From assembly GCA_963836195.1 (NCBI GenBank), contig CAWIIX010000033.1:992001-1056000 (forward strand): 64,000 nucleotides of DNA. The letters are read 5' to 3'. Each line of letters starts with the position of its first letter. The stretch's first letter is position 1. Below the pieces are notes generated by a model. It did no database searches. It worked only from the letters and a program-made list of their open reading frames with translations, and had not been told where the DNA came from. The translations under genes and the position numbers were made by a program. Of this stretch, positions 1 to 8,651 are shown piece after piece. This stretch comes from Trebonia sp963836195. GTDB taxonomy: Bacteria > Actinomycetota > Actinomycetes > Streptosporangiales > Streptosporangiaceae.

Positions 1-1
1 C

Positions 2-355
2 ATCTTCGCCGTCGGTGACGTGGCCCGGATGAGGACCAGGCAGGGGATCGCCAACCGGACGCCGTTCTGGAACGCGGCCATCGACCAGGCGCGGGTGGCC
101 GGGGAAGCCGTGGCGCGGGGACGCGCGGCGACGCCATACCAGCCTCGGCCGTACTTCTGGACCGAGGCGTTCGGGCTCGCGATCACCATCGCCGGCCCGA
201 TTCCGGCGGCCGGCCGGATCGAGACGCTGGCGGGCGATCTCGCCGCCGGGGCGGGCTTGTTCCGCTGGAACGGCGGTCAGGGCGCCACCGTGGCCGCGGT
301 CAACCATCGGCTGCCGATCCGGAAGCTCCGGGCCCTCACGTCATCGCTCGCATAG
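2..355 (+). CDS. NAD(P)H:ferredoxin reductase, C-terminal part (gene begins left of window)
   Basis: Only the last ~117 codons are inside the window, and the frame is open from base 2. It begins with an IFAVGDVAR segment, the FAD-contacting motif that precedes the C-terminal domain of ferredoxin/rubredoxin reductases. A Reductase_C-type domain follows (YFWTEAFG, then FRWNGGQ and VNHRLPIRKL). The enzyme passes electrons from NAD(P)H through FAD to a ferredoxin. The stop lies 17 bp before the P450 start, so the two are very probably co-transcribed and this reductase serves that P450. The N-terminal Rossmann domains cannot be seen. Confidence 0.85.
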   Translation: MFAVGDVARMRTRQGIANRTPFWNAAIDQARVAGEAVARGRAATPYQPRPYFWTEAFGLAITIAGPIPAAGRIETLAGDLAAGAGLFRWNGGQGATVAAVNHRLPIRKLRALTSSLA

Positions 356-372
356 CAACGAAAGGATCAGCA

Positions 373-1569
373 ATGACCAGACCCCTCGAAACGGCAATCC
401 CGCACAGCGACATCGATCTGTTCTCCGATGAAGCCCTCACGAACCCGTACCCGCTGTACAAGCGCCTGCGCGACCTCGCGCCGATCGTCTACCTCGACAA
501 GCTCGGCATGTTCGCGCTGACCCGCTACGAGCAGGTGCGGGCGGCGCTTGACGACTGGGAGACGTTCTCGTCGTCGGACGGGGTCGGGCTCAACCACCCG
601 GTCAACCAGGCGATGGCGGGGACGATCATCAACTCCGACCCGCCCCACCACACGAAGCTGCGGACCGTCATCTCCTCCCGGATGGCGCCGCGGGCGCTGA
701 ACGACATGCGGGCGGGCATCGACCGCAAGGCCGACGAGTTCATCGAGCGCCTCCTGGTGCGGACCGAGTTCGATGCGATGACCGACCTCGCCCGCGTGTT
801 CCCGGTCACCGCCGTCCTTGACGCGCTCGGGTTCCCGCTCGAAGGGCGCGACAAGCTGCTGCACTGGGGCGGCGCCACCTTCAACGCGATGGGCCCCGCC
901 AACCCCCGAGGCGCGGCCGCCTTCCCCGAAGCGGCCGAGATGTTCACCTGGCTGGCCGAGAAGTGCACGGCCGATGCCATGATTCCCGGCGGGTTCGCCA
1001 CCTCCATTCACGAGGCCGCCGCGCGGGGCGACATCCCGGTCGAGTCCGTCGAGCATCTCCTGGCCGCCTACGCCATCCCGTCGCTGGACACCACCGTCAG
1101 CGCCATCGGCAGCTCGATCTGGCTGTTCGCGCAGCACCCGGACCAGTGGGACCTCGTCCGGGCGGACCCGAGCCTGATCCCGTGCGCCTTCGCCGAGGCC
1201 ATCCGCCTCGAATCGCCGGTGCCCTGGTTCGGCCGCACCACCAGGCGGGCGTATTCGGCCGGCGGGCTGTCGATCGAGCCCGGCCGTCGAGTGCTGGTGT
1301 CGTACGCTTCGTCGAACCGCGACGAGCGCAAGTACGCCGATCCCGATCGGTTCGACGTCACCCGTGACAACGCCGATCACATCGCCTTCGGGTACGGCAT
1401 CCACAGCTGCCCCGGTCAGGGCCTGGCCAAGTTCGAGGGGTTCGCGATCATCGAGGCGCTGGCCCGGCGGGTCGAGCGGTTCGAGATCATCGGCCAGCCG
1501 AGGCTCGCGCTCAACAACATGACGCGCTCACTGGGCTCGCTGCCGGTCCGGGTCAGGCTCGCCGGCTAG
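373..1569 (+). CDS. Cytochrome P450
   Basis: Soluble bacterial (class I) P450 of 398 aa, the usual length. The heme-thiolate loop FGYGIHSCPGQ places the axial ligand at Cys346. The K-helix ExxR is EAIR, and the I-helix oxygen-activation segment reads SLDTT, with Ser in place of the common Gly/Glu before the acid-Thr pair. GAAAGGATCAG sits just upstream of the ATG. The gene directly follows a ferredoxin reductase, so the electron chain is NAD(P)H, reductase, ferredoxin (not in window), P450. The substrate is unknown. The 3' end overlaps the convergent MMPL gene by 42 bp. Confidence 0.95.
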   Translation: MTRPLETAIPHSDIDLFSDEALTNPYPLYKRLRDLAPIVYLDKLGMFALTRYEQVRAALDDWETFSSSDGVGLNHPVNQAMAGTIINSDPPHHTKLRTVISSRMAPRALNDMRAGIDRKADEFIERLLVRTEFDAMTDLARVFPVTAVLDALGFPLEGRDKLLHWGGATFNAMGPANPRGAAAFPEAAEMFTWLAEKCTADAMIPGGFATSIHEAAARGDIPVESVEHLLAAYAIPSLDTTVSAIGSSIWLFAQHPDQWDLVRADPSLIPCAFAEAIRLESPVPWFGRTTRRAYSAGGLSIEPGRRVLVSYASSNRDERKYADPDRFDVTRDNADHIAFGYGIHSCPGQGLAKFEGFAIIEALARRVERFEIIGQPRLALNNMTRSLGSLPVRVRLAG

Positions 1570-3750
1570 CTCCCCCTCGAGCTGCAGGTTGGGCACCAGC
1601 GGCGCCAGCCACCGCGGCAGCCACCAGGCGCGGGCGCCAAGCAGCGACATGATCGCGGGCACGAGGATCATCCGCACCAGGGACGCGTCGATCAGCACCG
1701 CGAACGCCATCCCGAGGGCGAGCATCTTCACCGTCGGGTTGGGATTGATCACGAAGCTGGTGAAGACGACGATCATGATGAGGGCCGCCGTCGTGATCAC
1801 CCGGGCGGTCGCGCCGATCCCGATCGCCACGCTGCGGTGCGCGTCGCCGGTCGCCAGCCAGGCCTCGTGCACCCGCGACAGCAGGAAGACCTCGTAGTCC
1901 ATCGACAGACCGAACACGATGCAGAACACCAGCATCGGCACGTAGGCCGGGATCGGCAGCGTCGACTGCAGGCCGATCGCTCCCTTCCCCCACCCCCACT
2001 GGAAGATCGCGACGATCACGCCGTACGCCGCGCCGATCGACAAGATGTTGAGGACGGCGGCCTTGACGGCGATCACGATCGACCGGAACGCCGCCGTCAG
2101 CAGCAGGAACGAGATCGCGACAACGGCGATGATCAGCCACAGCAGGCGGCTGGTGATCTTGTTGGTGAAGTCGACCGCGCCCGCCGTCGTGCCGGTGACG
2201 TAGCTGGTCGCGTGCTCCTTCGGCAGCACGTCGGTCCGCAGCGTGTCGACCAGGGCGGTGGTCTGGGTGGCCTGCGGCCGGGTGGTCGGGATGACGTTGA
2301 ACACGGCGGTGGTGCCGGAGGAATTGATCGACGCCGGGGTGACCGACGCGACGCCCGCCGTCTTGCTGATGTCGGACTGCATGGTCGACAGCAGCGAGCT
2401 GTTGGCCGAGCTCGACTGGTTCGGCAGCTTGACAACGACGGTCAGCGGCCCGTTCACGCCGACCCCGAACCCCTGCGAGATCAGGTCGTAGGCCTGCCGG
2501 TTGCTCTGCGAGGTGGGGTTGGTCCCGTTGTCCGGCTGGCCCAGCGTGATCGAGAACAGCGGAATCGCCAGCACCACGAGCACGGCCACGCTCAGCACCG
2601 CCCACGGCCACGGCCGGTCGCTCACCATCCGCCCCCACCGGGCGAACGCGCTGCGCTCGTGCTGCTGCTGGGTGACGGCGGCGGTCTGCGCGGCCTGCTG
2701 GCGGGCGCTCAGCCCGGCCTTGTGGGCGCGGACCCGGGCGGTCAGCGCCCGGATCGTCTGCCGGGCCAGCCCCATCAGCGCCGGCAGCAGCGTCAGGGCC
2801 GAGATCATCGTGACCACGACGACGATCGCGGCCGCGAGGCCGAGCGACCCGACGAAGCCGACCCCGGAGATGTACAGGCCGAGCACGGAGACGGCGACGG
2901 TGCTGCCCGCGATCACGATCGCGGCGCCCGACGTGCCCGCGGCGCGCCGGATCGACGCGACGACCCCCATCCCGTTGTCCAGCTGCTCCCGGTGCCGGGC
3001 GACCAGGAAGAGCCCGTAGTCGACCGCGACCCCGAGTCCGAGCAGGGTGGCGATGGTCGGCCCGGTGGTCGGGAACGTGACCAGCCGCGCGATCAGCGCG
3101 AGCAGGGAGAGCCCGGTGACCACGCTGAAGATCGCCGCCAGCAGCGGAATGCCGGCCGCGATGAGCGAGCCGAACATGATCAGCAGCAGCACCAGGGCGC
3201 ACCCCAGCCCGATGACCTCGGACGTGAGGTCCTTGGTCTGCTGCCCGATCTGGCCCGCCCCGGCCCCGTACGCCACCTGCAGGCCCGCCTTGGTCGCGGG
3301 CGCGGTCGCGTTGTTCAGCTCGTCCAGGTAGCTGACGTCGAGCGAGCTCGGGTTCACGCTCCAGGAGACGCTGGCGTACGCGATCGTGCCGTCCGTGGAC
3401 ACCAGGCCGCTGTTGGATGAGGCGAACGGGCTGACTGCCTTGATCACGTCGGGCAGTTTGGACACGTTGGTGACCGACTGGTTGACGGCCGACTGCTGCG
3501 CCGCGATCGTGCCGCTGTTGGCGTGGAAGACGATCTGCCCGCCGTATCCGCCCTGCTGCGGAAAGGTGCTGTTCAGCACGTTGAGGCCGGTCGCGGAGTT
3601 GCTGCCGGAGATCGTGTAGTTGTTGACGTACTCCCCGCCGAAGGCGCGGGACAGGCCCAGCGCTCCGCCGAGGACGATGACCCAGGCGACGATGAAGATC
3701 CAGTGTTTCTTGGCTGCCAGCCCTGCGAGCCTTTCGAGCAGCAGGTTCAC
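1528..3750 (-). CDS. MMPL/RND-family membrane transporter
   Basis: About 740 aa with the two-repeat MMPL architecture. There is a TM near residues 15-35, an extracytoplasmic loop (~40-175), a five-TM block carrying VAVDYGLFLVARHREQ, then a second TM, a second loop and a second five-TM block carrying GLSMDYEVFLLSRVHEAW. Such proteins are proton-driven exporters of lipids or drugs in actinobacteria. Two adjacent GTG codons are possible starts. The second (3750) sits 6 nt from AGGAGG and is preferred over 3753 (3 nt). A TetR gene lies 97 bp upstream on the same strand, suggesting a repressor-exporter operon. The cargo is unknown. Confidence 0.92.
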   Translation of the reverse strand: MNLLLERLAGLAAKKHWIFIVAWVIVLGGALGLSRAFGGEYVNNYTISGSNSATGLNVLNSTFPQQGGYGGQIVFHANSGTIAAQQSAVNQSVTNVSKLPDVIKAVSPFASSNSGLVSTDGTIAYASVSWSVNPSSLDVSYLDELNNATAPATKAGLQVAYGAGAGQIGQQTKDLTSEVIGLGCALVLLLIMFGSLIAAGIPLLAAIFSVVTGLSLLALIARLVTFPTTGPTIATLLGLGVAVDYGLFLVARHREQLDNGMGVVASIRRAAGTSGAAIVIAGSTVAVSVLGLYISGVGFVGSLGLAAAIVVVVTMISALTLLPALMGLARQTIRALTARVRAHKAGLSARQQAAQTAAVTQQQHERSAFARWGRMVSDRPWPWAVLSVAVLVVLAIPLFSITLGQPDNGTNPTSQSNRQAYDLISQGFGVGVNGPLTVVVKLPNQSSSANSSLLSTMQSDISKTAGVASVTPASINSSGTTAVFNVIPTTRPQATQTTALVDTLRTDVLPKEHATSYVTGTTAGAVDFTNKITSRLLWLIIAVVAISFLLLTAAFRSIVIAVKAAVLNILSIGAAYGVIVAIFQWGWGKGAIGLQSTLPIPAYVPMLVFCIVFGLSMDYEVFLLSRVHEAWLATGDAHRSVAIGIGATARVITTAALIMIVVFTSFVINPNPTVKMLALGMAFAVLIDASLVRMILVPAIMSLLGARAWWLPRWLAPLVPNLQLEGELAGEPDPDRQRAQ

Positions 3751-3849
3751 CACAGTCCTCCTCTGGCTGCGATTAGCTTTCGAGGGCGCACAGCCAGACG
3801 AGGATCAGGCCGGAAGGCCGGTCACGGCATCATCCCCGGCGGGTGATGT

Positions 3850-4425
3850 TCACCGGCCGCTCGGTCTGAGGCCGTCCATGAGCAGGTTCAGCAGCCGGTC
3901 GGCCTGCGGGCGCTGTCCGGGCTTCCCGGCCACGGTGAAGATGCCGAGCAGGCTGGCGGCGACGTCCTCGGCGGTGACGTCGGCGCGGAGGTCGCCCGCC
4001 GCCCGGCCGGCCTCGAGGATGCTGGTGATGACGTCCAGCAGCTCGGCCCGGGTCTGGGCGAGCGCGATCTCGCCCGACTCGATCATCGCCAGCAGCGTGT
4101 TGATCATGCCGTGCTTGGTCATCAGCCAGTCGCCGAACAGGTCCATCCAGCGGCGCATCGCCTCGGCCGGCGCGAACTGCCCGAGCAGCTCGCGGGCGCC
4201 GACGGTGAGCCGCTCGACCTGGTCGTGGTAGACGGCGTCGACCAGTGACTCGCGGGTCGGGAAGTGGCGGTAGAGGGTGGCGATCCCGACCCCGGCCTCG
4301 CGGGCGATGGCGCGCATCGACGGCTCGGCGTCCGACGACGCGAAGGCGCGGGTGGCCGCCGCGAGCAGCCCGTCCCGGTTGCGGGACGCGTCCGCGCGCA
4401 GCGTCCGGGCGTCGACGTCAGTCAA
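3850..4425 (-). CDS. TetR-family transcriptional regulator
   Basis: 191 aa. The N-terminal helix-turn-helix is clear (IAREAGVGIATLYRHFPTRE) at residues ~40-60. The C-terminal part is a helical ligand-binding domain of the kind that responds to small hydrophobic effectors. The start is a TTG (complement 4425-4423), as no ATG or GTG is available upstream in frame. The gene lies between the MMPL exporter (same strand, downstream) and a divergent oxidoreductase. The 92-bp divergent spacer holds a palindrome that is its likely operator. It probably represses both the exporter and the oxidoreductase. Confidence 0.9.
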   Translation of the reverse strand: MTDVDARTLRADASRNRDGLLAAATRAFASSDAEPSMRAIAREAGVGIATLYRHFPTRESLVDAVYHDQVERLTVGARELLGQFAPAEAMRRWMDLFGDWLMTKHGMINTLLAMIESGEIALAQTRAELLDVITSILEAGRAAGDLRADVTAEDVAASLLGIFTVAGKPGQRPQADRLLNLLMDGLRPSGR

Positions 4426-4463
4426 AACGGATCACGCTCCACTTGTGCTATCGTTGCCGATGT

Positions 4464-4483
4464 AAGCGGAACACGATCCGCTT
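4464..4483. promoter_or_regulatory. Palindromic operator candidate (TetR)
   Basis: Perfect 7-bp inverted repeat AAGCGGA-N6-TCCGCTT, 20 bp overall, inside the spacer between the TetR gene and the divergent oxidoreductase at 4517. A partly related CGGATCACG lies at 4427-4435, close to the regulator's own start. Size and location fit a TetR-dimer operator controlling both directions. This is inference from position; binding is not shown. Confidence 0.6.
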
Positions 4484-4516
4484 GAGTCAGCTTAACCTCT
4501 TTTCGCAAGGACCTCG

Positions 4517-5461
4517 ATGACTGACACCATGCGCACCGTCCGCTTCCACGCCTACGGCGAGCCGGGCGACGTCCTCCGACTCGAACAGACGGCGGTGCCC
4601 GCCCCCGGACCGGGCCGCGTCCGCGTCAGCGTGCACGCGTGCGGCCTCGCCCCGGCCGACTGGGCGCTGTGCCGGGGCCTGTTCCCCGGGCAGCTGCCCC
4701 GCGGCATCGGGTGCGACGTCGCCGGCACCGTCGACGCCATCGGCGACGGCGTCACCGGCGTCGCCCTCGGCGACCGCGTCTTCGGCACCGCCGACTGGGC
4801 TAACTGCCCGTCGGCGGGCGCGTCCGACCGCGCGATCATGGACCACTGGTTCGCCGTTCCCGACGGCCTCGACCTCACCGCGGCGGCGGCCCTGCCGATG
4901 GCCCTCGACACCGCCTACCTGCACCTCACCGCGCTCGGCCTCACACCCGGCCGGACCATCCTCATCAACGGGGCCGGCGGCACCATCGGCTTCGCCGCCG
5001 TGCAGATCGCGCTCGTGCGCGGCCTGCGGGTGATCGCCACCGCCGGCCCCACCTACGCCCGCCTGCTGCGCGAGCTCGGCGCCGCCGTCACCTCCTACGG
5101 CGACGGCGTGGTGCAGCGGGTGAAGGCGATCAGCGACGGCCCGGTCGACCTCGTCCTCGACACCGCCCCGGTCGGCGGCGCGCTGCCCGGCCTGGTCGAG
5201 ATCGCCGGCGGCGACCCCCGGCGCGTCCTCACGATCTCCGACGTCGAGGCCGCTCGCGAGCTCGGCGCCCGCGACACCTTCTCCGAGGCCCCGGACCTGC
5301 TCAGCCACCGCTTCGAGGCCTTCCCCGAGTTCGCGCAGCGGGCGGCCGACGGCACGTTCACGGTGCCGATCGCCCGCGCCTTCCCGCTCGAGGACTGGCG
5401 CGCGGCGATGGAGCTCAGCCTCACCGGTCACGCCGGCGGCAAGGTCCTGCTGCGGCCGTAA
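4517..5461 (+). CDS. Zinc-independent MDR oxidoreductase (quinone oxidoreductase-like)
   Basis: 314 aa medium-chain dehydrogenase/reductase. The N-terminal GroES-like domain has EPGDVLRLEQ and the GCDVAGTVDAIGDGV signature. The Rossmann segment INGAGGTIGFAAVQIA (AxxGxxG-like) follows near residue 155. The cysteine/histidine zinc ligands of true alcohol dehydrogenases are absent, as in quinone oxidoreductases and enoyl reductases, so an NADPH-dependent reduction of a quinone or enone is likely. It is transcribed divergently from the TetR gene across a palindromic operator, so induction by the TetR ligand is plausible. The physiological substrate is unknown. Confidence 0.9.
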   Translation: MTDTMRTVRFHAYGEPGDVLRLEQTAVPAPGPGRVRVSVHACGLAPADWALCRGLFPGQLPRGIGCDVAGTVDAIGDGVTGVALGDRVFGTADWANCPSAGASDRAIMDHWFAVPDGLDLTAAAALPMALDTAYLHLTALGLTPGRTILINGAGGTIGFAAVQIALVRGLRVIATAGPTYARLLRELGAAVTSYGDGVVQRVKAISDGPVDLVLDTAPVGGALPGLVEIAGGDPRRVLTISDVEAARELGARDTFSEAPDLLSHRFEAFPEFAQRAADGTFTVPIARAFPLEDWRAAMELSLTGHAGGKVLLRP

Positions 5462-5620
5462 GAAAAAGTTCAAATTCAGGATTTTCCCGAACGGTCGCGT
5501 GGCTTCGCAGGTCAGCTCCATGACCCTCGACCCCGGGGGGACTTTGCCACTGCTTGCCCGTTATGGATAATTTGCGCCACTATGGTGCGACATTGCCGTA
5601 GCGAAGGCGGGTGGTCTCCC

Positions 5621-5938
5621 GTGGACGAGATCGGTTTCGGACCGAAAGGCGAGCCGCGCCCGCCGTCTCGCCGCCTGCGCGCGCTCGGCGCGGCCGCCTC
5701 GATCGCGGCCGCCGCCGCGGCCGCGATCGTGATCGCGGTGACGGCGTCCGCTCATCACGGGGGCGGGTTCCCCGCGCCGGCGGCGGTTCCGGTCCCGGCC
5801 GTGCAGCCGCTGTCCGCCGTCTGCCCGCCGGTCCAGCCAACCTGGCCCGACCTGGGCGCGCTGCCGGCCAGCCTGCGCCCGGGGGCGCTCAAGGTCGTGG
5901 TCGACGGGCAGTTCAGCGGCCGCTGCCCGGCGCCGTAG
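5621..5938 (+). CDS. Hypothetical small membrane-anchored protein
   Basis: About 105 aa. A basic N-terminus (PSRRLRA) precedes one alanine-rich transmembrane segment, followed by a proline-rich extracytoplasmic tail with two cysteines (AVCPPVQ, GRCPAP) that could form a disulfide. The start is uncertain: GTG at 5621 gives a conventional anchor topology, and an in-frame alternative at 5582 adds 13 residues. Neither has a good ribosome binding site. No family is recognised. It stands alone between the oxidoreductase and a convergent membrane-protein gene. Confidence 0.55.
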   Translation: MDEIGFGPKGEPRPPSRRLRALGAAASIAAAAAAAIVIAVTASAHHGGGFPAPAAVPVPAVQPLSAVCPPVQPTWPDLGALPASLRPGALKVVVDGQFSGRCPAP

Positions 5939-5948
5939 CGGTCGGCGC

Positions 5949-6455
5949 CTAGCGCCCTACCGTCCGAAACCGACCCGGCTGCGCGTACTCCCGGCGAGTG
6001 CTGTCGGCCGTCCTTGTGTGCGCGGCCAGCGCGAGCAGCCCGGTCGCCAGCAGCAGCACGAAGGCGGCGGTGAACTCGACCGCGAGGGACAGCGTCGCGT
6101 ACGGGACCGACAGGCTCTCGGTGTAGCCGAACAGCCCCCCGTGGGCGGTGAGCAGCAGCCCGACGGCGGTGGCGGCGCCCGCCACCGCCCCGGCCGCCAG
6201 CAGCGCCAGTCGCCGGAAGGCGACGATGGCGACCGCGAGGACGATGGAGCCGATGCCCTGGGCGAGGAAGAGCGGTCCGATGATGCTGATGTCGCTGTAG
6301 CCGTCGCCCCACAGCATCAGGTGGATCACGGCCGACCAGACCAGGAAGGCCGCGCCGGTCGCGGCCAGCGCGAGGACGGCCAAGCGGGCGGCCCGGGACT
6401 CGAGCGCGCTGGGCCCGCGGAGCAGGAACCGGATGATGGATGTCGGGTTGAGCAT
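5949..6455 (-). CDS. Hypothetical four-TM membrane protein
   Basis: 168 aa with four predicted transmembrane helices (around residues 22-45, 55-78, 84-108, 125-150) and a short basic cytoplasmic tail. A strong AGGAGG lies 4 nt from the ATG. The gene starts just downstream of the APC permease and was probably co-transcribed with it and the lipoprotein gene. No characterised family is recognised. Ala/Leu/Gly-rich helices with few polar residues suggest a structural or accessory role rather than a transporter of its own. Confidence 0.75.
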   Translation of the reverse strand: MLNPTSIIRFLLRGPSALESRAARLAVLALAATGAAFLVWSAVIHLMLWGDGYSDISIIGPLFLAQGIGSIVLAVAIVAFRRLALLAAGAVAGAATAVGLLLTAHGGLFGYTESLSVPYATLSLAVEFTAAFVLLLATGLLALAAHTRTADSTRREYAQPGRFRTVGR

Positions 6456-6463
6456 GACGCCTC

Positions 6464-7741
6464 CTAAGGCGTGTCACGGCGTTCAGAACGAAATGGACGT
6501 GGTCTGGATGGTCGTCCACAGGCCGTAGACGGCCAGCGCGCTCGCTCCCGCCGCCAGCGCCACGGCCGGCCCAGCCGGCCGCCATGCCGGGCGACGAACC
6601 GCGGGTAGACCGCGAACGTGATGAGCTGGCTGAGCCAGAGCGCGAACAGCGACGGCGTGACCAGGTCGTCGTAGATCTGGTCCGGGTTGATGAGCATCAG
6701 CGGGCCGACGGCGACCATGAGGAGGCCGATCCCGAGGATGACCCGGCGCAGCGGCCACGCCGTCACCGCGACGGTCAGCCTGCTCAGCGCCAGGTACTCG
6801 ATCAGGATGACCGCCGCCGTGCTGGCCGCAATGCCGATCCCGACCGTGACCGCGAAGCCGTGGCCGACGAATCGCTCCGCCACCGCCATGCCCGGGATCT
6901 CGGTCGCGGCCAGGGCCGGATCGGCCGCCAGCGGCGCGACGGCGGCGATGATCACGACCGCGGTCGCCAGGTAGGCGCCGACGACGCCGCGCCGCATGGT
7001 GGTGAACTGCTGCCGAATGTTCCCGCCGAGCTCCCCGCCGAGGAAGAACGGCAGGCTGCCGCAGATGTACAGCAGCGCGGTCTGGCCGCCCGCGATGGCC
7101 AGCGACCCGGCCGGCGCGGACGTCCCGAAGCTGCTCGCGGGCGTGCTCACGTTGGCCAGGGTCACCCCGGAAAGCGTCGCCGCCAGCGCGAGCTGGCCCA
7201 CCGCGATCAGCCCGATGACGAGCAGGGCGACCCGGCGGCCGGCGATCATCACCCCGGCCAGCACGACCGGGATCGCGACCTCGAGGACGGTCTGGTACCG
7301 CCGCTCGCCCGGCAGCACGGCCGGCAGCAGGTCGTAGACGATCTGGGCGGTCGTGTAGACGACGTACAGCAGGTAGCTGAACGCCCACACGCACGCCTGG
7401 ACCAGCGCCACCCGGCGGCCCGCAGCCGCCTCGGTGAACGCGTACAGGCCGCCCGAGCTGCTGATGTGCCGCGCGTAACCGAACCAGACCGCGAGCGGGA
7501 AACCGAACGCGGCGGCGGCCAGCACCATCGAGAGCCCGGCCGAGGAGATGGCGCCGCCGGCGATCAGCGGCGCGTTGAGCGCCGCCAGCGCCAGCGGGCC
7601 GCCGAACGACGCGACCGCCACCCCGGCCAGCGCCCACGGGCCGAGCGGCCTGGCCGGCCCGAGGGGTGACGACAGGGCGCCTCCCTCGGGCCGGGTCCGG
7701 TCAGCTCCGCTACCCGGCATCCGGGCGGGGAACTCGGTCAT
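6464..7741 (-). CDS. APC-superfamily permease (probable frameshift near the 3' end)
   Basis: About 425 aa from ATG 7741, with ~11-12 TM helices and an APC-type N-terminus (ASFGGPLALAALNAPLIAGG), so an amino-acid or related solute permease. After FAVYPRFVARHGG (near 6580) this frame becomes Arg/Trp-rich and non-hydrophobic. A neighbouring frame continues with a membrane-like end (AVALAAGASALAVYGLWTTI) and stops at 6483. A single-base indel near 6575-6590 would restore the natural C-terminus. The lipoprotein gene upstream ends 23 bp before this start, and the four-TM gene follows, so the three form an apparent operon. Confidence 0.82.
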   Translation of the reverse strand: MTEFPARMPGSGADRTRPEGGALSSPLGPARPLGPWALAGVAVASFGGPLALAALNAPLIAGGAISSAGLSMVLAAAAFGFPLAVWFGYARHISSSGGLYAFTEAAAGRRVALVQACVWAFSYLLYVVYTTAQIVYDLLPAVLPGERRYQTVLEVAIPVVLAGVMIAGRRVALLVIGLIAVGQLALAATLSGVTLANVSTPASSFGTSAPAGSLAIAGGQTALLYICGSLPFFLGGELGGNIRQQFTTMRRGVVGAYLATAVVIIAAVAPLAADPALAATEIPGMAVAERFVGHGFAVTVGIGIAASTAAVILIEYLALSRLTVAVTAWPLRRVILGIGLLMVAVGPLMLINPDQIYDDLVTPSLFALWLSQLITFAVYPRFVARHGGRLGRPWRWRRERARWPSTACGRPSRPRPFRSERRDTP

Positions 7742-7764
7742 CGCGGTGTCACCTAATCCCGGGC

Positions 7765-8458
7765 TCAGGACCAGCTGCCGCCGGCGCTGGACGACGCCGG
7801 GGACGAGGCGGGGGCGGCCGGAGCGGCCGGGGCGGCCGGGGCGGCGCCGGGCGCGGCCGCGGTGAACGTGCTCACCGAGGCGGTGACGTCGCTGCCGGTC
7901 GGGGTGACCAGCCACCACTTGGCGCCGAACCCGTCGCTGCCCTGCCCGCTGGCGGTGCCGGGGCCGGAGTCGCCGGAGAAGTAGTACAGCGGGTGGCCGT
8001 CGTAGGTGACCTGCTTGGTGCCGTCGGAGCGGGTGATCGTGCCGATGTCGCTCGCCTTGGCGCTGCCGGACGCGGTCGCGGTGCCGGTGGTGGTCACCGG
8101 CGGCCACGCCCCGGCGCAGGCCCCGTTGCAGTTGGACATGTCACCGGTGTCCTTCATCCACAGGTACACCGCCTTGCCCGAACCGTTGGTCAGGACCGTG
8201 CCCGCCGATGACTTCGCGGTCGTGATGACCGTGCCGCCCGGACGAGCTCGCGCCGGCGCCCGCGGGCGACGCCGCGGCCGGCGACGACGCGGCCGGCGAC
8301 GACCCGGCCGGCGAGGCCGCCGGGGCTGCGGCGCTGGTGCTGGCGGCGCTGCTGCACGCCGCTACCGTCGCCGCCGCCGCCACCGCTCCGCCGACCCCCA
8401 CGAAGAGCTTGGTCCGCTTGGACGCGGCGCTGAATGTGGACTTGCCCATCTCTGTCAT
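7765..8458 (-). CDS. Secreted-repeat lipoprotein (PF03640/COG4315-like), frameshifted
   Basis: The N-terminal part (from 8458) is a lipoprotein signal with lipobox VAAC followed by an Ala/Ser/Pro-rich linker. After ~70 codons the frame breaks near 8228. In another frame the protein continues as GTVLTNGSGKAVYLW then CNGACAGAWPPV and YDGHPLYYFSGD, the two repeats typical of this exported lipoprotein family of unknown function (W/Y-rich, CxGxC). Dropping one C in the GGGCGGC run joins the frames exactly. The protein would sit on the outer face of the membrane. It ends with an Ala/Pro-rich tail and precedes the permease gene by 23 bp. Confidence 0.78.
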
Positions 8459-8543
8459 CTCCCATCCGGCGCGGTCTCCCGCTCCGGCCTCGCGTAAATC
8501 ACTGTCGGTAGAAGTACGGGCGATGGGCCGAATGGGATTGTTC

Positions 8544-8557
8544 GTTGACGGGTCAAC
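8544..8557. promoter_or_regulatory. Inverted repeat in divergent promoter region
   Basis: GTTGAC-GG-GTCAAC is a perfect 6-bp palindrome with a 2-bp centre, in the 190-bp spacer between the lipoprotein (leftward) and DMT transporter (rightward) genes. The left arm contains TTGAC, so it may overlap a -35 element. Operator function is inferred from position only. Confidence 0.4.
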
Positions 8558-8583
8558 TACATATGATCTGGGTCACTATTCAG

Positions 8584-8616
8584 CTACAGAACGTGCGGTA
8601 CGGTTATCGTCTGTAG
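8584..8616. promoter_or_regulatory. Second inverted repeat in the 8.46-8.65 kb spacer
   Basis: Seven-base arms CTACAGA (8584-8590) and TCTGTAG (8610-8616) are separated by 19 bp, about 36 bp before the DMT transporter start. It could be a regulator site or an mRNA hairpin in that gene's leader. There is no T-tract, so it is not a terminator. Confidence 0.35.
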
Positions 8617-8651
8617 TCACGAGCGGCGGGGGAGGGGGCTGACCGGCGCGG

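Noticed and set aside
1837..3420. Long rightward frame opposite the MMPL gene
   Set aside because: Asp/Arg/Gln-rich shadow frame; the leftward frame has complete MMPL motifs and TM helices.
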